A stretch of DNA of 22,313 nucleotides from an uncultured Collinsella sp. GTDB taxonomy: Bacteria > Actinomycetota > Coriobacteriia > Coriobacteriales > Coriobacteriaceae. The stretch covers positions 1 through 22,313 of the forward strand of contig UQMO01000038.1 of the NCBI GenBank assembly GCA_900542125.1. The letters are read 5' to 3'. The stretch's first letter is position 1; each line of letters opens with the position of its first letter. A program made the position numbers and the translations under genes. Under the pieces are notes generated by a model, which ran no database searches, was not told where the DNA came from, and saw only the letters and a program-made list of their open reading frames with translations. Positions 1 to 6,796 of the stretch are shown here, piece after piece.

Positions 1-27
1 GCAGCGTCAGATGTGTATAAGAGACAG
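1..27 (+). other. Nextera (Tn5) sequencing adapter remnant, not genomic
   Basis: Bases 9-27 read AGATGTGTATAAGAGACAG, the 19-bp Tn5 mosaic end used in Nextera libraries, and bases 1-8 continue it with the upstream part of the Read 1 adapter. The whole 27 bases therefore match the 3' end of that adapter. Genomic sequence begins at about base 28. This is a library artefact left at a contig end, not a natural transposon end. Confidence 0.97.
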
Positions 28-42
28 GGTAAAACCGCGTAA

Positions 43-459
43 CTACAAATCTCCGCCTGCTCCTAAAAGCTTGCGCATGACTTGCTCGGGGTTGACTGAG
101 CCGTCACGTGGGGCCAGCGCGGTGATCTTCTTCTGCATCTTGTACTCGTGCAGCTCGTCCTCGAGCTGGCGCACGCGGGCGCGGAGCTTCTCGTTCTCGC
201 GCTCGCGCTCCTCGGCACGCTCCTTCATATCGAGGATGCGCACCACGCCGGCGAGGTTGATGCCCTCGTCGGTCAGCTGGTTGATGAGCTCCAGGCGCTC
301 GATATCGGCACGCGAATACAGACGCGTGTTGCCGCCCGAGCGTTGGGGGTTCACCAAGCCCTTGGACTCGTAGACTCGCAGGGTCTGCGGGTGCATGCCG
401 GTCAGCTCGGCCGCCACGCTGATCATATACAGCGGTTTGTTCCTATTGTCCTCGGCCAT
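43..459 (-). CDS. hspR: HspR, MerR-family heat-shock repressor
   Basis: This 138-residue protein has an N-terminal MerR-type winged helix (about residues 10-80) containing MHPQTLRVYESKGLV and the wing segment SGGNTRLYSRADIERL, the typical HspR signature. A charged coiled coil follows (about 85-115), then a short tail. HspR proteins repress dnaK operons with DnaK as co-repressor, and this gene is last in dnaK-grpE-dnaJ-hspR, so autoregulation is the likely mode (inference). The start at 459 was chosen because a GGAAAGGGG ribosome site precedes it and the protein then begins just before the MerR domain; the frame stays open to 531. The gap from the dnaJ stop is 73 bases. The stop codon lies only 15 bases from the adapter junction, so the downstream region is missing. 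Confidence 0.9.
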   Translation of the reverse strand: MAEDNRNKPLYMISVAAELTGMHPQTLRVYESKGLVNPQRSGGNTRLYSRADIERLELINQLTDEGINLAGVVRILDMKERAEERERENEKLRARVRQLEDELHEYKMQKKITALAPRDGSVNPEQVMRKLLGAGGDL

Positions 460-532
460 GCTACCTGACCCCTTTCCGTCTCGCACATCTCTATCATAAG
501 CCTGCGACCAAGCCGCAAGCCGCGCAACCAAG

Positions 533-1498
533 CTAGTACGTCGCCTTGTAACGGTTGACCTTCTCGCGATAGTCGCGCGTGTCGGCCTCGCGCAACTTGG
601 TCATGGCCTCGCGTTCATCGTCGGACAGGTTCGTGGGAACTTGCACCTTGATCTCGACAAGCAACGCGCCCGTGCGGCCGCGATGCTTGACGTCGGGCGC
701 ACCCATCTCCTTAAAGCGGAACTTCTTGCCCGTCTGGGTACCCGCGGGCACCTTCAGACGAACCGTCGCGCCACCGGGCGTGGGCACGTCCACCGTGCAG
801 CCGAGCGCCGCCTCGTAGACCGAGATCGGCACCTCCATGGTCACATCGGCACCCTTGCGCTTAAACAGCGGATGCTCCTCCACGTGCGTGGTCACGACCA
901 GGTCGCCGCGCTCGCCTCCGGCAACACCGTACTCGCCGCGGCGCTTGTAGCGCAGCTTGCCGCCGTCGACCGCGCCCGCGGGTACCGAAACCGTAATGGT
1001 CTGCTGCTCGCCCGTCGAGGGAATGCGGTAGGTGACCTTGTGCGTCACGCCGCGAAACGCGTCCTCGGCCGTCACATCGACGGTCAGCGACAGGTCGCCG
1101 CCCTTGCGCGCGCGGTTGCGGCCCGCGCCGGCACCGGCAGCGCCCGCAGCCCCGGCAAAGCCAGAGCCCCAATCGCTGCCCCAGGCGCCGTTGCCGCTAA
1201 AGATGCTGTCGAAAATATCGCCCCAGCCGCTCGCGCCAGCACCGGCACCATAGCCGCCGCCATACGCACCGCCCGCGCCCGGCATGCCGCCGAACATGAG
1301 CATCTGATCGTACTCTTTGCGCTTCTTCTCGTCCGAAAGCGTCTCGTAGGCCTCGCTAATCTCCTTAAACTTGGCCTCGTCGCCGCCGGCATCGGGGTGA
1401 TATTTTTGCGCGAGCTTGCGAAACGCGCTCTTGATCTCTTTGTCGGAGGCGCTCTTGGATACGCCCAGGATGTCATAGAAGGTTTTGCCTGCAGCCAT
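533..1498 (-). CDS. dnaJ: DnaJ-family co-chaperone lacking the zinc-finger domain
   Basis: This 321-residue J-protein stimulates DnaK ATPase and delivers substrates. It has an N-terminal J domain (about residues 4-68) with the HPD motif in KYHPDAGG, a Gly/Ala/Phe-rich linker (about 75-130) and two beta-sandwich substrate-binding domains starting near GGDLSLTVDVT. The four CxxCxGxG repeats of classical DnaJ are absent; the only cysteine visible is in LGCTVDV. It is therefore a class B (CbpA/DnaJ2-like) J-protein. The start MAAGKTFYDILGV was chosen because GGAGAGGAG lies 6-7 bases upstream; a longer in-frame start at 1531 lacks that support. It lies downstream of grpE beyond a strong hairpin and upstream of hspR. 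Confidence 0.92.
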   Translation of the reverse strand: MAAGKTFYDILGVSKSASDKEIKSAFRKLAQKYHPDAGGDEAKFKEISEAYETLSDEKKRKEYDQMLMFGGMPGAGGAYGGGYGAGAGASGWGDIFDSIFSGNGAWGSDWGSGFAGAAGAAGAGAGRNRARKGGDLSLTVDVTAEDAFRGVTHKVTYRIPSTGEQQTITVSVPAGAVDGGKLRYKRRGEYGVAGGERGDLVVTTHVEEHPLFKRKGADVTMEVPISVYEAALGCTVDVPTPGGATVRLKVPAGTQTGKKFRFKEMGAPDVKHRGRTGALLVEIKVQVPTNLSDDEREAMTKLREADTRDYREKVNRYKATY

Positions 1499-1571
1499 CG
1501 TAGCTCCTCTCCTGTTACGTCCGCCGCCCATGCAGACGACGGCTCATGCTTTCATATGGCACTAGGCCAGA

Positions 1572-1601
1572 AAGGGCCCCGGGTGTTGCCCCGGGGCCCT
1601 T
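1572..1601 (-). terminator. Strong GC hairpin between grpE and dnaJ
   Basis: Arms at 1572-1583 (AAGGGCCCCGGG) and 1590-1601 form a perfect 12-bp stem with a 6-base loop, starting 6 bases after the grpE stop. On the minus strand the stem ends in CCCTTTCT, so only a weak T-tract follows. It could be a partial terminator or an mRNA processing/stability element dividing dnaK-grpE from dnaJ-hspR. I see no convincing separate promoter for dnaJ in the 74 bases between hairpin and start. Confidence 0.7.
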
Positions 1602-1606
1602 CTCAA

Positions 1607-2449
1607 TTACTCCTCGGTGCTCTCGGCCGTATCGGCCGTAGCATCCTCGGGCGCCGCTTCGGGCTCCGGTGCGGGGCGCTTCTCGCCACCGTAGGTCACC
1701 GTCACCATCGCGGAACGCAGGATGCGATCCGCCATGCGGTAGCCCTTCTGGTACACATCGTTGACGGTCTCGTCATACTGCGATGCGTCCTCGACGCGAC
1801 CCACGGCCTGATGCTCGAGCGGATCGAACGCCTCGCCCTTGGGATCGATGGGCTCAACGCCCTCGTGCGCAAACACATCAAGCAGCTTGGCATGAACCGC
1901 ATCGACGCCGTCGACGAACTGCTTAAAGTCGTCGGAAAGCTCTTGGCTGCGGGCATGGTCGATCGCGCGCTCGATATCGTCGATCACCGGCAACAGCGCG
2001 GTGACAAGCTTCTCGGTCGCGCGCTCGCGCTCGGCGATACGCTCGTTTGCGGTGCGGCGACGAAAGTTCTCCCAGTCGGCCTGCAGACGGGCGGTGCGCT
2101 CGGTGGCGTCCTTTGCCTTGTCCTCGGCGGCCTTCTGAGCCTCTGCCGCAGCATCAAGCTCGTTGCGCACGTCGGTAAGCTCCTTCTGAGCCTGCTCGAA
2201 CTTAAGCTTAAAGTCGTTGTCGGCGGCTTCCTCACCGGCGCGGATAGCGGCTTCCACCATCTCGTCCTCGGTCATCGTCGCCTCCTTGTTGGAATCCTCT
2301 ACCTGGTTCTCGGCAGCCTCGGCGGCCTCGGCCTCGTTGGCCTCGGTATCGTCGACGGCCTCTACGGGAATCTTCACGTCCTTCTCCTCAGAGTCAACGG
2401 GGGCGGCGCCAGCGGCAGCCGCCTCCGTGCGAGCTTTACGGGCGGACAT
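1607..2449 (-). CDS. grpE: GrpE nucleotide exchange factor for DnaK
   Basis: GrpE releases ADP from DnaK. The frame encodes 280 residues, longer than the usual 180-220. The first ~75 residues are acidic and Ala/Glu-rich with low complexity, followed by a long coiled coil (about 80-135) and the GrpE core with NFRRRTANERI, LLPVIDDIERAI and the C-terminal wing DPLEHQAVGRV...VYQKGYRMADRILRSAMVTV. The C-terminus is again acidic (PEPEAAPEDATADTAES). The start at 2449 lies 2 bases after the dnaK stop, with AGGA upstream. A second in-frame ATG at 2275 (residue 59) is preceded by AAGGAGG at ideal spacing and would give a normal-length 222-residue GrpE, so the true or dominant start is uncertain. Confidence 0.95.
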   Translation of the reverse strand: MSARKARTEAAAAGAAPVDSEEKDVKIPVEAVDDTEANEAEAAEAAENQVEDSNKEATMTEDEMVEAAIRAGEEAADNDFKLKFEQAQKELTDVRNELDAAAEAQKAAEDKAKDATERTARLQADWENFRRRTANERIAERERATEKLVTALLPVIDDIERAIDHARSQELSDDFKQFVDGVDAVHAKLLDVFAHEGVEPIDPKGEAFDPLEHQAVGRVEDASQYDETVNDVYQKGYRMADRILRSAMVTVTYGGEKRPAPEPEAAPEDATADTAESTEE

Positions 2450-2451
2450 GA

Positions 2452-4344
2452 TTACTTGTCCTCGTCGTCCACAACCTCGTAGTCGGCGTCGACGACGTCA
2501 TCGTCGGCAGGCTGGGCACCGGCGGCACCGTCGGTCTGCTGCTGAGCGTCGGCGTAGACAACCTGAGCCAGCTCGTAGGCCACAGACTGCAGGGACTCGC
2601 CGGCGGCCTTGATGGCCTCGACGTCAGAGCCCTCGAGCGCCTTCTTGGCGTCGGCGATAGCGGCCTCGGCCTTGGACTTCACGTCGGCGGAAACCTTGTC
2701 GCCCAGCTCGTTGAGGGTCTGCTCGGTGGAGTAGCACAGGCTGTCGGTCTGGTTGCGGACCTCGACCTCTTCCTTCTGCTTCTTGTCCTCCTCGGCATGA
2801 GCCTCGGCGTCCTTGACCATACGATCGACTTCGTCGTCGGACAGAGCAGTGGAGCCGGAGATGGTGATCTGCTGCTCCTTGCCGGTGCCCTTGTCCTTAG
2901 CGGAGACCTTGACGATACCGTTGGCGTCGATGTCGAAGGTGACCTCGATCTGCGGCACGCCGCGGCGGGCAGCCGGGATACCGGTCAGCTGGAACTTACC
3001 GAGCGACTTGTTGTCGCGGGCAAGCTCGCGCTCGCCCTGGAGCACGTTGATCTCGACGCTGGTCTGGTTGTCGGCAGCGGTGGAGTAGACCTCGGTCTTG
3101 GAGGTCGGGATCGTGGTGTTGCGGTCGATCATCTTGGTCATGATGCCGCCCATGGTCTCGACGCCCAGCGACAGCGGGGTAACGTCGAGCAGCAGGATGC
3201 CCTCGACGTCGCCGGTGAGCACGCCGCCCTGGACGGCAGCGCCGTCGGCAACGACCTCGTCGGGGTTCACGGACATGTTGGGCTGCTTGCCGGTCATGGT
3301 CTTGACGAGCTCCTGGACGGCGGGCATACGGGTGGAGCCGCCGACGAGGATGACCTCGGTCAGATCGGAGAGCTTAAGCTTGGCGTCGCGCAGGGCGTTG
3401 GTGACAGGCTGCTTGCAGCGCTCGAGCAGGTCGCGGGTGATCTTCTCGAACTCGGCGCGGGTCAGCGTGTAGTTGAGGTGCAGCGGGCCGGACTGGTTCA
3501 TGGTAATGAACGGCAGGTTGATGGTGGTCTGCTGGGCGGCAGAGAGCTCCTTCTTGGCGTTCTCGGCGGCCTCCTTCAGACGCTGCAGGGCCATGGGGTC
3601 CTGACGCAGATCGACACCGTTCTCCTGCTGGAACTTATCGGCCATCCAATCGATGACGCGCTGATCCCAGTCGTCGCCGCCCAGGTGGTTGTCGCCCGAG
3701 GTGGACAGAACCTCAAACACGCCGTCGGCGAGGTCGAGGATGGAGACGTCGAAGGTGCCGCCGCCCAGGTCGAAGACCAGGATGCGCTGGTCGGTGCCCT
3801 GCTTGTCCAGGCCATAGGCAAGAGCAGCAGCGGTCGGCTCGTTGACGATACGCTTGACGTTGAGGCCGGCGATCTTACCGGCGTCCTTGGTGGCCTGACG
3901 CTGGGCGTCGTTGAAGTAAGCCGGGACGGTGATGACGGCGTCGGTGACGGTCTCGCCCAGATACTTCTCGGCGTCGGCCTTCATCTTAGCGAGCGTCATG
4001 GCGCTCACCTGCTCGGCGGTGTAATCCTTGCCCTCGATGTCGACGACGGCACGGCCACCCTGGCCCTCCTTGACCTCATACGGCACGGTCTTGATCTCGG
4101 AGGTGCACTCGGAGTACTTGCGGCCCATGAAGCGCTTGATGGAGAACACGGTGTTCTTGGGGTTGGTGACAGCCTGGTTCTTAGCGGCCTTACCCACGAC
4201 GCGGTCGCCGTCGGCACGGAAGCCCACGACAGACGGCGTGGTGCGGTCGCCCTCGGCGTTCACGATAATGGTCGGAGAACCGCCCTCGAGAACGGCCATT
4301 GCGGAGTTAGTAGTACCAAGGTCGATACCAAGAATCTTGCCCAT
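2452..4344 (-). CDS. dnaK: Molecular chaperone DnaK (Hsp70)
   Basis: A complete 630-residue Hsp70. The N-terminal actin-like ATPase domain shows GIDLGTTNSAMAV, a second phosphate motif LVFDLGGGTFDVSIL and the adenosine motif ILVGGSTRMPAVQELV. The linker LLLDVTPLSLGVET leads to the beta-sandwich substrate domain and helical lid. The C-terminus is Gln/Asp-rich and ends in a VDADYEVVDDEDK acidic tail, as in bacterial DnaK proteins that dock co-chaperones. It is first in the dnaK-grpE-dnaJ-hspR cluster. AGAGGGA lies about 8 bases before the ATG. Length and domain order are normal. Confidence 0.98.
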   Translation of the reverse strand: MGKILGIDLGTTNSAMAVLEGGSPTIIVNAEGDRTTPSVVGFRADGDRVVGKAAKNQAVTNPKNTVFSIKRFMGRKYSECTSEIKTVPYEVKEGQGGRAVVDIEGKDYTAEQVSAMTLAKMKADAEKYLGETVTDAVITVPAYFNDAQRQATKDAGKIAGLNVKRIVNEPTAAALAYGLDKQGTDQRILVFDLGGGTFDVSILDLADGVFEVLSTSGDNHLGGDDWDQRVIDWMADKFQQENGVDLRQDPMALQRLKEAAENAKKELSAAQQTTINLPFITMNQSGPLHLNYTLTRAEFEKITRDLLERCKQPVTNALRDAKLKLSDLTEVILVGGSTRMPAVQELVKTMTGKQPNMSVNPDEVVADGAAVQGGVLTGDVEGILLLDVTPLSLGVETMGGIMTKMIDRNTTIPTSKTEVYSTAADNQTSVEINVLQGERELARDNKSLGKFQLTGIPAARRGVPQIEVTFDIDANGIVKVSAKDKGTGKEQQITISGSTALSDDEVDRMVKDAEAHAEEDKKQKEEVEVRNQTDSLCYSTEQTLNELGDKVSADVKSKAEAAIADAKKALEGSDVEAIKAAGESLQSVAYELAQVVYADAQQQTDGAAGAQPADDDVVDADYEVVDDEDK

Positions 4345-4453
4345 TAGAAATTCCCTCTCTCTTGTGCGTTTGCACCGACTCGGCGGTCTGCCGAGCGGTG
4401 TTTCGGCTTGTCTTTCAGGATGTAGTGTATCCCCTTATGGGCCGGAATATACA

Positions 4454-4480
4454 AAATCTAAGTCAATTCATATAAGATTT
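4454..4480. promoter_or_regulatory. Imperfect inverted repeat upstream of dnaK, candidate operator
   Basis: AAATCT (4454-4459) and AGATTT (4475-4480) face each other across a 15-base AT-rich spacer, about 110 bases before dnaK. The local AT-richness contrasts with the GC-rich surroundings. On the minus strand a TTGACA hexamer lies at 4487-4492, but no matching -10 element occurs at 16-18 bases. I looked for the HspR operator HAIR (CTTGAGT-N7-ACTCAAG) and for CIRCE and found no clean copy of either, so the regulator is unknown. Confidence 0.35.
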
Positions 4481-4606
4481 CTTATTGTCAAGAGTTTAGG
4501 TTCGCAAATACGCAGGTAGACGCACTGTTTGAGTTCTCGGCAAATCTATCGAGATCAATGTAGAGATGGCTGAGGTTTGGGTCCGAAGGTGCCTGGGGCT
4601 GCCTTG

Positions 4607-4792
4607 CGGAAAGCTCATCCCGGTTTGAGCGTGGATTCCGGGTCGCAGTTTCCGTCTGAAGGCTCAACCGGAAATCGTATCCCGTTTTGAGAGCTGATAC
4701 CGGCTCGCATTTTCCGCTAGCGGGCCTAACCGGAAACTGCAACCCGTTTTTCGACAAAATAATGGGATGCGGTTTCCGCAAGCACGCTCAAT
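4607..4792. repeat. Three tandem imperfect 62-bp repeats
   Basis: Units start at 4607, 4669 and 4731, exactly 62 bases apart. Each opens with CGGAAA and has CCCG at offset 13-16 and TTTCCG at offset 43-48. By hand alignment units 1 and 2 match at about 45 of 62 positions; unit 3 is more diverged in the middle. CGGAAA and TTTCCG are complementary, so each unit can fold, and unit 3 gives the best stem (CGGAAACTGCAACCC against GGGATGCGGTTTCCG with few mismatches). 62 is not a multiple of three, which argues against a coding repeat. It lies in the 657-base dnaK-ferredoxin intergenic region. Between 4500 and 4606 I see nothing else; a weak 5-bp hairpin followed by six Ts lies at 4829-4860. Confidence 0.8.
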
Positions 4793-4912
4793 CGCCCTAT
4801 ATTTCAAGTCACCTTTAGCTAACATTTGCGCAGCTCAACGGCCCCACCTGCGTGTTTTTTAGTAAGCCGTGGCATACTCGGCGAACGGTATGAAGATGCC
4901 GGTCAGAGGGTA

Positions 4913-4940
4913 TTGCAAACGGTCGCTCCCGTGGTATGTT
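4913..4940 (+). promoter_or_regulatory. Probable ferredoxin promoter
   Basis: TTGCAA at 4913-4918 (-35) and TATGTT at 4935-4940 (-10) are 16 bases apart, about 62 bases upstream of the ferredoxin start. Both hexamers resemble sigma-70/SigA consensus. Confidence 0.55.
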
Positions 4941-5001
4941 TTTGCCCGAATCAAACCGACGCGCATCGCCTGTAGCGTCGGTCAACAGAGAGGAAACTAC
5001 C

Positions 5002-5187
5002 ATGGCTCATCCCGTAATTGATGCCGACGAGTGCATCGCTTGTGGCGTTTGCGTCGACTCCTGCCCCGCTGGCGTTCTGGAGCTCCAGGACGTCGCTACC
5101 GTCGCTGACGAGGACTCCTGCGTCGCCTGTGGCGCTTGCCAGGACGCTTGCCCCGCTGGCGCGATCACCGAGATCGTCGAGGAGTAA
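5002..5187 (+). CDS. 2[4Fe-4S] ferredoxin
   Basis: A complete 61-residue clostridial-type ferredoxin, a small cytoplasmic low-potential electron carrier. Two cluster motifs are visible: CIACGVCVDSCP and CVACGACQDACP, each CxxCxxCxxxCP, the expected eight cysteines for two [4Fe-4S] clusters. It ends in ITEIVEE, then tandem TAA stops. The start ATG at 5002 follows AGAGAGGA at 8-9 bases. It is monocistronic, with its own promoter at 4913-4940 and terminator at 5229-5266. The redox partner cannot be told from this window; a hydrogenase or pyruvate:ferredoxin oxidoreductase is plausible in such an anaerobe (inference). Confidence 0.96.
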   Translation: MAHPVIDADECIACGVCVDSCPAGVLELQDVATVADEDSCVACGACQDACPAGAITEIVEE

Positions 5188-5228
5188 TAACTCCCCCACT
5201 TGCACACTCAAAAGTACACCGTGCACAA

Positions 5229-5266
5229 AAAAGGAGGCCTCCGCATCGCCGCGGAGGCCTCCTTTT
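5229..5266 (+). terminator. Strong rho-independent terminator after ferredoxin
   Basis: Arms 5229-5244 (AAAAGGAGGCCTCCGC) and 5251-5266 form a perfect 16-bp stem with loop ATCGCC and a TTTT tail. Because the left arm starts with a run of As, it could also work on the minus strand, where it lies beyond the niaR stop, and so serve both convergent transcripts. Confidence 0.92.
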
Positions 5267-5304
5267 GCTTATATGGGCAGCTAATTTGGAGCGGGACCCT
5301 TGGC

Positions 5305-5370
5305 AGTTGCGGTGGAATAGTTCTGTTTTATGTCTTGGATGCCGATTTTAGGAACTATTTCACCGCAACT
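5305..5370. repeat. Long inverted repeat in the ferredoxin-niaR gap
   Basis: AGTTGCGGTGGAATAGTTC (5305-5323) and GAACTATTTCACCGCAACT (5352-5370) pair at 18 of 19 positions around a 28-base loop. No T-tract follows on either strand, and a full terminator already stands at 5229-5266. It may be a mobile palindromic intergenic element or the terminator/3' end of the nad transcript. Confidence 0.75.
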
Positions 5371-5387
5371 TATAGATGCGGCGTCGA

Positions 5388-5933
5388 CTAGGACAAATCG
5401 TCTTCGTAGGGCATCAGGTCTGCCAAGTAGCCTTTCTCCTTGAGCATAGCCTCGATCTCGTCGAGGGTTTGCTCGTCTTCCGCCGCAATGCGATGGAAGT
5501 GATAGCCGCTGGTCACCGTGAGCAGCGGAAAGCTCTTGCCGCTGGCGATGTCATGCAGATAGCGCTCGATATCGCGACGGTTGCGAATGTCCAGGTCGGC
5601 CGTGATCTTGCCGTACACGCGATGGTTGACGATCACGTTGAGCACGGCACCGCCGGCATCGACGATGCTCGTAAGCTCGTCGCCCGCCTGCTCCACGCTG
5701 TGGCGAACCTTAACCAGGCGCGTGGGAACGGCGGGGCTGCTGGGGGCCTCCTGCAGCACGTAGCCGCGATTGGTTGCCACGACATCGTGCCCATCGGCAC
5801 GCAGCAGGGCGATGTCCTGCACCACGACCTGGCGGCTCACGCCCACCTCGCGAGCAAGCGCGCTGCCCGAAACGGGATCTTTGGCCCCCTCGAGCACGGC
5901 CATGATGGCACGGCGACGCTCGCGGGCGTTCAT
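5388..5933 (-). CDS. niaR: NiaR niacin-responsive repressor (HTH_11 plus 3H domain)
   Basis: This 181-residue regulator has an N-terminal winged helix (about residues 5-60; LAREVGVSRQVVVQDIALLRADG) and a C-terminal 3H domain. The three conserved histidine regions are visible: VRHSVEQAG, NHRVYGKI and GYHFHRI. NiaR (YrxA) proteins sense nicotinic acid, use a metal bound by the 3H domain and repress NAD synthesis or niacin uptake genes. Its ATG shares one base with the nadC stop (TAATG), so it is translationally coupled and is the last gene of nadA-nadB-nadC-niaR. It probably controls its own operon through the palindrome at 9297-9340 (inference). Confidence 0.93.
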   Translation of the reverse strand: MNARERRRAIMAVLEGAKDPVSGSALAREVGVSRQVVVQDIALLRADGHDVVATNRGYVLQEAPSSPAVPTRLVKVRHSVEQAGDELTSIVDAGGAVLNVIVNHRVYGKITADLDIRNRRDIERYLHDIASGKSFPLLTVTSGYHFHRIAAEDEQTLDEIEAMLKEKGYLADLMPYEDDLS

Positions 5934-6793
5934 TATTTACCGTCCAGCAGACGCAGGTGCTTAAGCGAGAGGTCGAGGATCGGCGCGGAGTGCGTCAGGG
6001 CGCCCGAGCTAATAAAGTCGACGCCCAGATCGGCCAGGGTGCGAATGTTGTCGGCATCCACGTTGCCCGAGCACTCGGTCTTGGCGCGGCCGTCGATAAG
6101 CTCGATGGCGACGGCCATATCGTCGTGCGTCATGTTGTCGAGCATGATGATGTCGGCACCGGCCTCAACGGCCTCGCGCACCATGTCCAGATTCTCGCAC
6201 TCAATCTCGACCGTCGTGGTAAACGACGCATGGGCGCGCGCCATCTCGATCGCGCGGGCCACGCCACCGGCGGCATCGATGTGGTTGTCCTTGAGCATAA
6301 CGGCCGTCGACAGGTTGTAGCGGTGGTTGCTGCCGCCGCCGATCTCGACTGCGGCCTTCTCGAAGACACGCATGCCCGGCGTGGTCTTGCGCGTGTCGAC
6401 GAGCACGGTCTTGGTGCCCTCGAGCGCCGCGGCCATCTGGTGCGTATAGGTGGCGATGCCGCTCATGCGCTGCAGGTAGTTGAGCGCCACGCGCTCGCCC
6501 GAAAGCAGCACGCGCGCGTCGCCGCGCACCTGGCCCACGTGGTCGCCGGCGTGCACCTCGTCGCCATCGGCAACATCAAACAGTACGGAGCTCTGCGAAT
6601 CCAGCAGCTCAAAGGTACGGGCGAATACGTCCAGGCCGGCGATGATGCCGTCTGCCTTGGCGATGAGCTCAACGGTGGCGGGGCGCGCCGTGGGGCACAC
6701 GCTCGCCGTGCTCACGTCCTCAAAGGTGATGTCCTCGCGCAGGGCCTGCAAAATCAGATCATCGACGACGAGCTTCATGGTAACGGGATTCAT
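5933..6793 (-). CDS. nadC: Nicotinate-nucleotide pyrophosphorylase (carboxylating)
   Basis: NadC converts quinolinate and PRPP to nicotinate mononucleotide, CO2 and pyrophosphate. The 286-residue length is normal. Motifs run in order: the N-terminal domain with YLQRMSGIAT, then DTRKTTPGMR, the Arg/His substrate segment GGGSNHRYNLSTAVMLKDNH, EIECEN, IIMLDN, and ECSGNVDADNIRTLADLGVDFISSGALTHS in the barrel. The ATG at 6793 has GGAGGAGT upstream inside the nadB 3' end and starts 3 bases after the nadB stop; an alternative ATG lies 5 codons later. The 3' end overlaps niaR by one base. Confidence 0.97.
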   Translation of the reverse strand: MNPVTMKLVVDDLILQALREDITFEDVSTASVCPTARPATVELIAKADGIIAGLDVFARTFELLDSQSSVLFDVADGDEVHAGDHVGQVRGDARVLLSGERVALNYLQRMSGIATYTHQMAAALEGTKTVLVDTRKTTPGMRVFEKAAVEIGGGSNHRYNLSTAVMLKDNHIDAAGGVARAIEMARAHASFTTTVEIECENLDMVREAVEAGADIIMLDNMTHDDMAVAIELIDGRAKTECSGNVDADNIRTLADLGVDFISSGALTHSAPILDLSLKHLRLLDGK

Positions 6794-6796
6794 GGT

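Noticed and set aside
641..2482. A 613-codon plus-strand frame opposite dnaJ and grpE
   Set aside because: Shadow of two well-supported genes; long stop-free antisense frames are expected at this GC content.
2797..4347. A 516-codon plus-strand frame opposite dnaK
   Set aside because: Antisense shadow of dnaK; Gly/Leu/Val-rich and without recognisable domains or a ribosome site.
4488..4781. A 97-codon minus-strand frame across the 62-bp repeats
   Set aside because: The repeat period is not a multiple of three, there is no good ribosome site, and the protein shows no repeat or domain.
4607..4792. CRISPR array
   Set aside because: The 62-bp units are contiguous and diverged throughout, with no short identical repeats separated by unique spacers and no cas genes.
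4847..4860. Weak hairpin plus six Ts as a firm terminator
   Set aside because: The stem (4829-4833 with 4848-4852) has only 5 bp and a 14-base loop; mentioned only as a possible end of a transcript from the repeats.
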